Notes under the pieces: generated by a model
Told to the model about the DNA's origin: nothing
The model's database searches: none
Seen by the model: the letters and a program-made list of their open reading frames with translations, nothing else
Shown here: positions 1 to 6,250 of the stretch, one piece after another
How the letters are laid out: the number at the start of each line of letters is the position of its first letter
Position numbering within the stretch: the stretch's first letter is position 1
DNA from: Megamonas hypermegale
GTDB lineage: Bacteria > Bacillota > Negativicutes > Selenomonadales > Selenomonadaceae
DNA length: 15,353 nt
Assembly: GCA_002314325.1 (NCBI GenBank)
Contig: DCFC01000024.1
Span: forward strand, 35,104 to 50,456
Direction: 5' to 3'
Program-made: the position numbers and the translations under genes

Positions 1-2
1 CA

Positions 3-203
3 AAGAAAAATTGCCCGGCGCAATATGAAGATAAATTAAAAAATAAATCTCTTTTTGTATATTGCGCCGAATGGCACTCTCATAAAAATGAAATATTAAG
101 AAAATTTTTAGGAAACAAAAAGGAAAACTCCTCGTACTTTCCGAATATATTATTTATAGAAAGAAACGATATATTCACGTATAGTAAGGAGGGTTTTGTA
201 TGA
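3..203 (+). CDS. 3' end of an unidentified AT-rich gene (partial, enters from the left edge)
   Basis: An open frame of 66 codons runs from the window edge to a TGA at 201-203, with no in-frame ATG, GTG or TTG, so it can only be the tail of a gene starting outside the window. Sixty-six codons without a stop is unlikely by chance in DNA this AT-rich. The product tail contains recognisable protein-like stretches such as LFVYCAEWHSHKNEILRKFL and ends SKEGFV. It is rich in Lys, Asn, Ile and Phe and uses AAA, ATA, AGA and TTA heavily, unlike the more GC-balanced gene that follows. Its stop overlaps the next start as ATGA, which suggests translational coupling. I do not recognise the family. The alternative is a long untranslated leader that happens to be open. 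Confidence 0.5.
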   Translation, partial: KKNCPAQYEDKLKNKSLFVYCAEWHSHKNEILRKFLGNKKENSSYFPNILFIERNDIFTYSKEGFV

Positions 204-1813
204 ATTTGCAATTTTTAGGTGCGGCGCATACGGTTACCGGTTCATGTTATCTGTTGGAAGCGAACGACCATAAAGTCCTAATCGACTGCGGTATGTTTCA
301 GGGAGCGCGGACACTTCGCGATTTGAACTACAATGATTTCCGGTTCGTTCCGTCGGATATCGACTGCGTGCTTTTGACACATGCGCATGTCGACCACTGC
401 GGACTTATTCCGAAGCTCTGCAAACAGGGGTTTAAAGGCAAGATTTACGCTACGAAGGCAACGTGCGACTTGGCAAACATCATGCTGCCGGACAGTGCGC
501 ATATTCAGGAATCCGATGCGCAGATTACGAACCGCAAGGGTCAGCGTATGGGCAGAACGCCGATTGAGCCGCTCTATACGCTTGATGACGCGGCAGCGGC
601 GCTGAAGCAGTTTGTCAGCATTAATTATGATGAGGAAATACAGCCGGTCAGCGGACTGCGCGCCGTTTACCGCGATGCCGGTCATATTCTCGGCTCGGCG
701 ATTATTGAAGTTTTCGTTACGGAAAACGGCGAGGAAACGAAACTCGTATTTACGGGCGACCTCGGACAGCCGGACCAGCCGATAATAAAAGACCCGACAT
801 ATATTAAAGACGCTGATTATCTGATAATCGAGTCCACGTACGGCGACAGAAAACACCAGCTCTACGATAAGGAAACACCGCTGGCAGAGATAATCAACGA
901 TACGATGGATAGAGGCGGCAATTTGATAATTCCGTCTTTTGCCGTAGGGCGCACGCAGACGATGCTGTACTATCTGTTCAAGCTTTGGAAAGCGGGACGT
1001 ATTGATGATTATTCCATTGTTGTGGACAGTCCGCTGGCTGTCGAAGCGACGCGTATTTTTGCCAAAAACGTAAGTTATTTCGATGATGAAGCGATAGATT
1101 ATCTGAAAAAACACGGCAAACTGCCGGAGATGCCGCAGCTGCGTCTGTGTGAAAGTGCGGAAGAGTCCAAAGCGCTCAACAGTGATGAAGGCTCGAAAAT
1201 TATTCTGTCGGCGAGCGGCATGGCTGATGCCGGACGTGTACTGCACCATTTGAAACACAATCTGTGGCGGCCGGAGTCGACCGTTCTGTTCGTCGGCTAT
1301 CAGGCGGAAGGAAGTTTGGGACGTCGCCTTTTGGACGGAGCAAAGCAGGTTAAGGTTATGGGCGAGGAAATCAGCGTCAAAGCGCGTATCATGAATATGG
1401 ACGGATTTTCTGCTCACGCCGATTACACACAGATAGAAGAATGGCTGCAGCATTTGACGATGAACAATGCACAGCAGGTATTTGTCGTGCACGGTGAAGC
1501 GACGGCCGCCAAGGCGATAAAGGAAATGATACTGGAAGAGTTCGGCTGGAACGTCTACATTCCGTATTACGCCGACAGGGCGATTATGACGAAAACGTCG
1601 TGCGAAATCAAGGAAGCAAATATTCCGCAGGTTTCCGTGCAGAAGGATATGGAAGATTTCTTCGTGGATATCGACGCTTCGTACCGTCAGTTCCGCCGCC
1701 GCATTATCAATCTTGTCGTCAAAAATCCGGAACTCATGTCGGAAGCGATACGTACGACGGAAAAAGGCTGGCGTTATGTAAAACGGTTGTTCAAGGATTT
1801 CGGCATAAGCTGA
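200..1813 (+). CDS. Beta-CASP metallo-beta-lactamase-fold RNase/hydrolase with RNA-specificity domain
   Basis: This is a 537-residue cytoplasmic protein of the YSH1/CPSF73-like beta-CASP group, which is expected to be a zinc-dependent RNA-processing nuclease. Visible motifs in order are HAHVDH at 61-66 (zinc ligands), AGHILGS around His161, FTGDLG with Asp186 (bridging ligand), the beta-CASP insertion from about 210 to 400 including PSFAVGRTQ and SASGMADAG, GFSAHAD with His405, and VVHGEA with His430. All the metal-binding positions are present, so it should be active. The C-terminus from about 455 to 537 extends beyond the compact ~430-residue bacterial homologues and is Arg/Lys-rich. The start is well supported by AAGGAGGG seven bases upstream. 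The start overlaps the stop of an upstream partial gene. Specific RNA substrates cannot be told from sequence. Confidence 0.9.
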   Translation: MNLQFLGAAHTVTGSCYLLEANDHKVLIDCGMFQGARTLRDLNYNDFRFVPSDIDCVLLTHAHVDHCGLIPKLCKQGFKGKIYATKATCDLANIMLPDSAHIQESDAQITNRKGQRMGRTPIEPLYTLDDAAAALKQFVSINYDEEIQPVSGLRAVYRDAGHILGSAIIEVFVTENGEETKLVFTGDLGQPDQPIIKDPTYIKDADYLIIESTYGDRKHQLYDKETPLAEIINDTMDRGGNLIIPSFAVGRTQTMLYYLFKLWKAGRIDDYSIVVDSPLAVEATRIFAKNVSYFDDEAIDYLKKHGKLPEMPQLRLCESAEESKALNSDEGSKIILSASGMADAGRVLHHLKHNLWRPESTVLFVGYQAEGSLGRRLLDGAKQVKVMGEEISVKARIMNMDGFSAHADYTQIEEWLQHLTMNNAQQVFVVHGEATAAKAIKEMILEEFGWNVYIPYYADRAIMTKTSCEIKEANIPQVSVQKDMEDFFVDIDASYRQFRRRIINLVVKNPELMSEAIRTTEKGWRYVKRLFKDFGIS

Positions 1814-1818
1814 TAAAT

Positions 1819-1851
1819 AAAACTCCTCAGATTGATTTCTGGGAAGTTTTT
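1819..1851 (+). terminator. Rho-independent terminator after the beta-CASP gene
   Basis: Arms at 1819-1831 and 1838-1850 pair over 13 positions with one C/A mismatch and one G-T wobble, around a 6-base loop, and end in a run of five T. It begins six bases after the stop codon. The stem is only moderately GC-rich, so termination may be partial. Confidence 0.55.
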
Positions 1852-1860
1852 GAGTACAAT
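1832..1860 (+). promoter_or_regulatory. Sigma-A type promoter for ylqD-rimM-trmD
   Basis: TTGATT at 1832-1837 and TACAAT at 1855-1860 are separated by exactly 17 bases, a near-consensus housekeeping promoter. Transcription would start near 1867, giving a leader of about 30 bases. The -35 box is the loop of the preceding terminator and the spacer is its 3' arm, so terminator and promoter occupy the same DNA. Confidence 0.55.
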
Positions 1861-1897
1861 AGAATAAAATAAAATATAAAGGGGTTATCATATTATT

Positions 1898-2305
1898 ATG
1901 GAAAGTATTTCTTTACAGTGTCCCGTAACGATTAAAGTAAAAGTTACAGAAAAATTCAGAAGCAAAATGCTCGATAAAATGAATAAACAGCTCGATGAAG
2001 TCAATCTGAACCTGTCGAAAATCGATATTCAGAGAAAAAAATTCATTGAAGAACACGAACAGGACAATCCGCAGCAGGTGGCGGCAATCGTACAGCGTAT
2101 GGAAGTCGACAAGGCAAAAGGTCTGAAACTGCGCGACAAACTGACGCAGGATATCGCTGACATGAAACATCTCGGTCTCGGTGCGGAAATCATTCAGGGA
2201 ACGATGCACCATATCTTCACCGTTAAAGTCGGCGACAAAATGCCGGAAGTTATGAACAGCGAAATTGTGGTAGAGGACGGAAAAATCATTGAAATCCGCA
2301 ACTGA
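1898..2305 (+). CDS. ylqD: YlqD family protein
   Basis: This 135-residue cytoplasmic protein of the YlqD family has no established biochemical function. The family is recognised by its place between ribosomal-protein and rimM-trmD genes in Firmicutes, and this copy sits directly before rimM. An N-terminal beta-like segment with the VTIKVKVTEKF pattern is followed by a highly charged helical, probably coiled-coil, region from about 20 to 90. A C-terminal segment around 105-135 carries the FTVKVGD ... EIVVEDGKIIEIRN pattern typical of the family. The start codon is ATG; the only upstream Shine-Dalgarno-like sequence (AAAGGGG near 1878-1884) is about 13 bases away, longer than ideal. The last 17 bases overlap rimM. 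It is the first gene of the unit driven by the promoter at 1832-1860. Confidence 0.85.
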   Translation: MESISLQCPVTIKVKVTEKFRSKMLDKMNKQLDEVNLNLSKIDIQRKKFIEEHEQDNPQQVAAIVQRMEVDKAKGLKLRDKLTQDIADMKHLGLGAEIIQGTMHHIFTVKVGDKMPEVMNSEIVVEDGKIIEIRN

Positions 2306-2798
2306 TAAAAAGATAATCATCGGCAAATTCGGCGCTACGCACGGCGTGCGCGGCGATATAAAAGTATATCCGCTGACGGATTTTCCAGAGCGCTTCGCCG
2401 ATATAAAAAGCGGTTATGTCGATGATAAGCCGATTGAAATTCTGCATACGCGCTATCAGAAAAATTTTGTCGTGATGAAGATAAAAGGCGTTGACAGCCG
2501 CGAAGATGCCATGCGATTTACAAATAAACTGCTCAAGATAGACCGCGTCGATGTAGCGCCGCTCGGCGAGGGAGAATATTACTCTTTCGATATCATCGGT
2601 CTGCGCGTAATCAATCAGGACGGCTTTGAGCTTGGCGAAATTACGGATATTTTGAAAACGGGCAGCAACGACGTTTACATCACGAAGGCAGCCGATGGCA
2701 GGCAGATATTAATTCCGGCGCTGAAAAAAGTCGTTACTGAGATTAATATCGAAGACGGCTATATGAAAGTTGTCTGGGACGAAAATCAGGAAGTATAA
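2289..2798 (+). CDS. rimM: Ribosome maturation factor RimM
   Basis: RimM is a 30S-subunit assembly factor that binds ribosomal protein S19 and helps mature the 16S rRNA head domain. The 169-residue length is normal. The N-terminal beta-barrel domain carries IIGKFGATHGVRGDIKVYP (about residues 9-27), the family hallmark. The C-terminal PRC-barrel domain begins near GEYYSFDIIGLRV and contains ILKTGSNDVYI and ILIPALKKVV. The start is a TTG inside the end of ylqD; AGAGGA at 2272-2277 precedes it by 11 bases, and no in-frame ATG or GTG lies before the conserved motif, so TTG is the best choice. The 17-base overlap with ylqD implies translational coupling. It lies 8 bases before trmD, its near-universal partner. 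Confidence 0.95.
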   Translation: MKSATDKKIIIGKFGATHGVRGDIKVYPLTDFPERFADIKSGYVDDKPIEILHTRYQKNFVVMKIKGVDSREDAMRFTNKLLKIDRVDVAPLGEGEYYSFDIIGLRVINQDGFELGEITDILKTGSNDVYITKAADGRQILIPALKKVVTEINIEDGYMKVVWDENQEV

Positions 2799-2806
2799 TT
2801 ATCGCT

Positions 2807-3544
2807 ATGAGAATAGATATTTTATCATTATTTCCCGAAATGTTCGCCGGTGTATTCGGTGCCAGCATTACGAAGAGAGCCGTGGAGAAAAACATTCTTG
2901 ACATCGCCATAACCAATCCGCGCGATTTTGCCTTTAATAAGCACAATCAGGTGGATGATACGCCGTACGGCGGCGGCGCAGGCATGGTGATGAAGCCCGA
3001 GCCTGTTTTCCGTGCCGTAAAAGCCGTGAAAGAAAAGACGCAGATAGAAAACAGCCGCACGATTATCATGTGCCCGACGGGAAAGACGTTCAATCAGCAA
3101 AAAGCGATGGAACTTGCCCGCTATGACCAGCTTATTTTTATCTGCGGCCATTATGAAGGTTTTGACAACCGTATCGTGCAAAATCTGGCGGACGAGATTA
3201 TATCCATCGGCGATTATGTACTGACAGGCGGCGAGCTTGCCTGCATGGTTGTCGTCGATGCCGTATCACGCATGCTCCCGGGTGTGCTCGGCAGCGGCGA
3301 GTCAGCACCGACTGATTCGTTTTACAACGGTATTCTGGAATATCCGCAGTACACGAAGCCGCGTGAATATCACGGTATGAAAGTGCCGGACGTGCTTTTA
3401 TCCGGCGACCACGCCAAAATTGCAGCATGGCGCAGGCGCGAAGCATTGCGCGTGACGTATATCAATCGCCCCGATTTACTCAAAAATGCCAATTTATCCA
3501 AAGAGGACAAACACTTTTTAGCGAGTTTGAATAAGGAAAAATAA
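2807..3544 (+). CDS. trmD: tRNA (guanine37-N1)-methyltransferase TrmD
   Basis: TrmD transfers a methyl group from S-adenosylmethionine to N1 of G37 beside the anticodon, preventing +1 frameshifting. The 245 residues contain the expected landmarks: DTPYGGGAGMVMKPEP at 51-66, GHYEGFDNR at 114-122, and the trefoil-knot cofactor loop SIGDYVLTGGE at 133-143. The catalytic-Asp region SAPTDSF (Asp170) is followed by YPQYTKPREYHG and the C-terminal WRRREALRVTYINRPDLL. All key residues are intact. AGGAAG lies about 13 bases upstream of the ATG, a weak placement, so translation may depend on coupling to rimM. It is the last gene of the unit. The rplS gene that often follows trmD is absent, and a strong terminator comes directly after. 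Confidence 0.97.
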   Translation: MRIDILSLFPEMFAGVFGASITKRAVEKNILDIAITNPRDFAFNKHNQVDDTPYGGGAGMVMKPEPVFRAVKAVKEKTQIENSRTIIMCPTGKTFNQQKAMELARYDQLIFICGHYEGFDNRIVQNLADEIISIGDYVLTGGELACMVVVDAVSRMLPGVLGSGESAPTDSFYNGILEYPQYTKPREYHGMKVPDVLLSGDHAKIAAWRRREALRVTYINRPDLLKNANLSKEDKHFLASLNKEK

Positions 3545-3595
3545 AAGGACTGTCGTATGAACAAGATAATTCTTTCATGCGACAGTCCTTTTTTA
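3543..3595. terminator. Strong bidirectional terminator between trmD and the ABC-F gene
   Basis: Arms at 3543-3561 and 3574-3592 form a 19-bp stem with a single G-T wobble around a 12-base loop. Six T follow on the + side, and an A-rich left flank gives a T-rich tail on the - strand. It separates the convergent trmD and ABC-F genes and can serve both. Confidence 0.9.
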
Positions 3596-3601
3596 GTTCA
3601 T

Positions 3602-5506
3602 TTATTGTGCGTTTTCAACAATTTCTTCCAGGTATGCCCAGCGTTCCATTAAATAGTCGAGTTTTTCCTGCAAGCGTGTTTCTTCTTTCGTCAGTTCGTT
3701 TAATTTACCGTAGTCGGAAGCATTCTGCGCCATTTGCAGCTGTACGACTTTCAGCTCGCCTTCGGTTGCGGCGATGACGGCTTCTATCTCGTCGTATTCG
3801 CGCTGTTCCTTGAATGAGAGTTTTTTCGGCGCATTTGATTTATCGCGCGTTTTAGCCGGCTTACTTTCTTTCGGCGCTGTTTTCGGTGTTTCAGTGGCTA
3901 TAGCCTGCTGCTCACGTTCTTCTACTCCTTTATAATATGAATATCCGCCCGGGTACTGGCGCAGTGAGCCGTCTTTCTGGTAGACGAAAACCTTGTCCGC
4001 CAGTCGGTCGATAAAAAAGCGGTCATGCGATACGAAAATAATCGCGCCGTTGAAATTGTCGATAAATTCTTCGAGGATGGACATTGTTTCCAAATCCAAA
4101 TCATTTGTCGGCTCGTCAAGCAGAAGCACGTTCGGTGCGCTCATCAAGATACGCAGCAGATACAGACGGCGTTTTTCGCCGCCGGACAGTTTGGCAATCG
4201 GCGTCCACTGAAGCGTGCCCGGGAAGAGAAATCTTTCCATGAGCTGGGACGCGCTCAGTTTCGTGCCGTCCGCCAGCGTCAGATAATTTGCTTCTTCTTT
4301 GATGTATTCGATAGGGCGCAGCCGTTCGTCCATTTCGATGTTTTTCTGTGTGAAATAGCCGATTTTTACCGTCTGACCGATAGTAACAGTGCCGGTTGTC
4401 GATGCAAGGCGGCCGGCGATGATATTTAAGAGTGTCGTCTTGCCAGAGCCGTTCGGTCCTAAAATGCCGATGCGGTCGTTGCGCAGTACGGTATAGGTGA
4501 AATCGCGGATTATCGTTTTATTGTCCACCGTATAGCCCACATTTTCCAGTTCAATGACGGTGCGTCCGAGGCGCGAGGTCGCCATGCCGATTTCCACTTT
4601 GCCGCGCTCGATATCGACTTTCTGGTTTTTGACTTCTTCAAAGCGCTGGATACGGGCGCGCTGTTTGGTGGAGCGAGCCTGTGCGCCGCGTCTTATCCAT
4701 TTCAGTTCATTGCGCAGGAAGTTCTGGCGTTTCTGCTCGGAAGCTTCCTCCCGTTCCAGCCGCTGATTTTTTAGCTCAAGAAACTGCGTGTAATTGCCTG
4801 TGTATACATAAGAGTGCCCCTTATCCAGTTCCAGAATTTTCGTGGCGACGGAGTCGAGAAAATAGCGGTCGTGCGTGACCATGATTAAAGCTGTTTTCAG
4901 TTTGCGCAGATAATCCTCCAGCCAGGCAATCGTTTCGCTGTCGAGATGGTTGGTCGGTTCGTCCAGCAGCAGCAAATCACATGGTTGAATGAGCGCCGTT
5001 GCCAGTGCCAGCCGTTTTTGCTGACCGCCGGAGAGCGTTTTTATTTTGGCGGAAAAATCCGTAATGCCCAGTTTCGTTAAAATCGTCTTGGCGTCGCTTT
5101 CCAGCTGCCAGCCGTCCAGTTCGTCGATTTTGCCGCTCAAGTTGATTATTTTTTCCTGCAGCGCACTGTCATGCGGATTTTTCTGGCTGGCCTGAAGCGC
5201 AAGTTCATAATCGTACAGGGCGCGCATGAGCGGCTGCGTTCCCTTGAATACTTCCATAAGGACGGTATACTCCGGTTCAAATATTTTATCCTGCTCCAGG
5301 TAGGAGATTTTTGTATTTTTGCCGACGGTGATAATACCGTCGTCTTTCGGCACGATACCGGCAAGCACTTTGATAAACGTGGATTTGCCCGTTCCGTTGA
5401 CGCCGACAATGCCGATTTTGTCGCCGTCTGAGAGACTGAAATTCACATCGCTGAATAAAACTTTCTCTCCGTATGTCTTACAGAGATTTTCTATCGTTAA
5501 AATCAT
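3602..5506 (-). CDS. uup: ABC-F translation factor, Uup/YfmR type
   Basis: This is a soluble, duplicated ATP-binding cassette protein of the ABC-F family, which acts on the ribosome rather than in transport. ATPase domain 1 has GVNGTGKST at 35-43, LSGGQQKR near 158-165 and LLLDEPTNHLD near 179-189. The inter-domain linker (about 240-305), which contacts the P-site tRNA in this family, contains ELKWIRRGAQARSTKQRARI. Domain 2 has GPNGSGKTT at 350-358, LSGGEKRR near 440-447 and LLLDEPTNDLD. A Pro/Lys-rich linker then leads to a C-terminal coiled coil (about 560-634, beginning KLSFKEQREYDEIEAVI), the feature that marks Uup/YfmR. The start is the ATG at 5506; a GTG nine bases earlier falls inside the AAAGGTG ribosome binding site and is rejected. 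Uup versus YfmR naming is uncertain. There is no resistance-type context. Confidence 0.9.
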   Translation of the reverse strand: MILTIENLCKTYGEKVLFSDVNFSLSDGDKIGIVGVNGTGKSTFIKVLAGIVPKDDGIITVGKNTKISYLEQDKIFEPEYTVLMEVFKGTQPLMRALYDYELALQASQKNPHDSALQEKIINLSGKIDELDGWQLESDAKTILTKLGITDFSAKIKTLSGGQQKRLALATALIQPCDLLLLDEPTNHLDSETIAWLEDYLRKLKTALIMVTHDRYFLDSVATKILELDKGHSYVYTGNYTQFLELKNQRLEREEASEQKRQNFLRNELKWIRRGAQARSTKQRARIQRFEEVKNQKVDIERGKVEIGMATSRLGRTVIELENVGYTVDNKTIIRDFTYTVLRNDRIGILGPNGSGKTTLLNIIAGRLASTTGTVTIGQTVKIGYFTQKNIEMDERLRPIEYIKEEANYLTLADGTKLSASQLMERFLFPGTLQWTPIAKLSGGEKRRLYLLRILMSAPNVLLLDEPTNDLDLETMSILEEFIDNFNGAIIFVSHDRFFIDRLADKVFVYQKDGSLRQYPGGYSYYKGVEEREQQAIATETPKTAPKESKPAKTRDKSNAPKKLSFKEQREYDEIEAVIAATEGELKVVQLQMAQNASDYGKLNELTKEETRLQEKLDYLMERWAYLEEIVENAQ

Positions 5507-5537
5507 TACAAACACACCTTTATTTTATAATCATTCT

Positions 5538-5543
5538 ATTATA
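5538..5543 (-). promoter_or_regulatory. -10 box for the ABC-F gene
   Basis: TATAAT on the - strand, 32 bases upstream of the ATG. A -35 at the usual spacing would fall at about 5561-5566, inside the terminal repeat of the MITE-like element, and reads GCACAA, a poor match. The promoter may therefore be weak or depend on the element. Confidence 0.4.
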
Positions 5544-5555
5544 TCATATTTATAA

Positions 5556-5686
5556 ACCTATTGTGCTAGTAAAACATTGAGCCTGTAGCCAGCAGTATAA
5601 TAGTTTATATTCGTTCGATGTTGTCACTTAACCTCACTAAATATAAACTATTATACTGCTTCGGAAAATTAACTAGCACAATAGGT
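5556..5686. mobile_element. 131-bp MITE-like palindromic element with target duplication
   Basis: Perfect 15-bp terminal inverted repeats, ACCTATTGTGCTAGT at 5556-5570 and its reverse complement at 5672-5686, bound the element. Directly abutting both ends is the 8-base direct repeat ATTTATAA (5548-5555 and 5687-5694), as expected for a target-site duplication. Inside is a second perfect inverted repeat. No coding capacity is present. Size, symmetry and duplication fit a non-autonomous miniature inverted-repeat element mobilised by an unknown transposase with 8-bp duplications. The target is AT-rich, so the duplication alone would be weak evidence; its exact abutment to the repeats is what makes it convincing. 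A related end lies at 15326-15340. Confidence 0.65.
5591..5660. repeat. Inner 21-bp perfect inverted repeat of the MITE-like element
   Basis: Arms at 5591-5611 (begins AGCAGTATAATAG) and 5640-5660 are perfect reverse complements around a 28-base loop. With the outer repeats they let the element fold into one long interrupted hairpin; the connecting stretches (20 bases left, 11 bases right) are unrelated to each other. Each arm contains a TATAAT or its complement. Confidence 0.85.
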
Positions 5687-5689
5687 ATT

Positions 5690-5695
5690 TATAAT
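5690..5695 (+). promoter_or_regulatory. Possible -10 box for the deoxyinosine glycosylase gene
   Basis: TATAAT beginning inside the right copy of the 8-base direct repeat, 27 bases before the ATG. No convincing -35 lies 16-18 bases upstream, where the MITE-like element sits. Confidence 0.3.
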
Positions 5696-5722
5696 TGCTT
5701 TTTGTATGAGAGGAGATTTTTT

Positions 5723-6226
5723 ATGGAAAGATGTACGGGCTTTGCGCCGTCGGTTGATGAAAACTGCACGACACTGATTTTAGGTTCGATGCCGAGCGTG
5801 AAGTCGCTGGAGGAAAATCAGTATTATGCCCATCCGCAGAACCGCTTTTGGAAGCTTATGGCGATATTTTTCAATAACGGTACAGTTCCGGCCGTTTATG
5901 AGGAAAAATTAGCTATGCTTAGGAAAAATCATATCGCACTGTGGGACTCAATCGATTCCTGCGTGCGGGAAGGCAGTCTTGACAGTGCCATCTGCGATGA
6001 GGTGGCGAATGATTTCACGGTATTTTTGCGGCAGTATCCGAATATAAAGCGCATTTGCTTTAACGGGGGAAAATCGTTTCAGTGCTTTAAGAAATACAAT
6101 AAGGAATTATTGAAGAATCCGCAGCTGGAATTTTATACACTGCCGTCGACGAGCCCGGCGAACGCCCGTTTCCGTCTGGCTGATTTGCAGGAGAAATGGC
6201 AGGAAGCTTTGCGGGTGCATTTATAA
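5723..6226 (+). CDS. DNA-deoxyinosine (hypoxanthine-DNA) glycosylase, uracil-DNA glycosylase superfamily
   Basis: This 167-residue base-excision repair enzyme would remove hypoxanthine, the deamination product of adenine, from DNA, based on similarity to the family-6 branch of the uracil-DNA glycosylase superfamily. Motifs seen are LGSMPS at 20-25 (active-site loop), HPQNRFW at 37-43, ICFNGGKS at 111-118 and LPSTSPAN at 140-147 (the loop that inserts into the DNA groove). The start is the ATG preceded by AGGAG seven bases upstream. The frame stays open 35 codons further upstream, but that extension runs through the MITE-like element and lacks a ribosome binding site, so it is not coding. The gene ends 24 bases before the LtaS-like gene, so the two are probably cotranscribed. 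The exact damaged base preferred is inferred from the family. Confidence 0.85.
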   Translation: MERCTGFAPSVDENCTTLILGSMPSVKSLEENQYYAHPQNRFWKLMAIFFNNGTVPAVYEEKLAMLRKNHIALWDSIDSCVREGSLDSAICDEVANDFTVFLRQYPNIKRICFNGGKSFQCFKKYNKELLKNPQLEFYTLPSTSPANARFRLADLQEKWQEALRVHL

Positions 6227-6250
6227 TAAAAAATAAGAGGAGTTATGCTT

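Noticed and set aside
143..176. GAATATAT / ATATATTC inverted repeat upstream of the beta-CASP gene
   Set aside because: Eight AT-only-type bases in AT-rich DNA with an 18-base gap are expected by chance, and they lie within the probable upstream coding frame.
278..1891. A 537-codon open frame on the - strand opposite the beta-CASP gene, coincidentally the same length
   Set aside because: Its product is Arg/Phe/Ile-rich with no motif, it lacks a supported ribosome binding site, and the + strand frame has a complete conserved enzyme. It is a mirror of codon bias.
5556..5686. CIRCE-like heat-shock operator suggested by TAGCAC in the repeats
   Set aside because: CIRCE needs TTAGCACTC and GAGTGCTAA with 9 bases between; here the match is only TAGCAC and the arms are about 100 bases apart.
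5618..5722. N-terminal extension of the deoxyinosine glycosylase
   Set aside because: It is translated MITE-like element sequence, with the true ribosome binding site (AGGAG) located only before the ATG at 5723.
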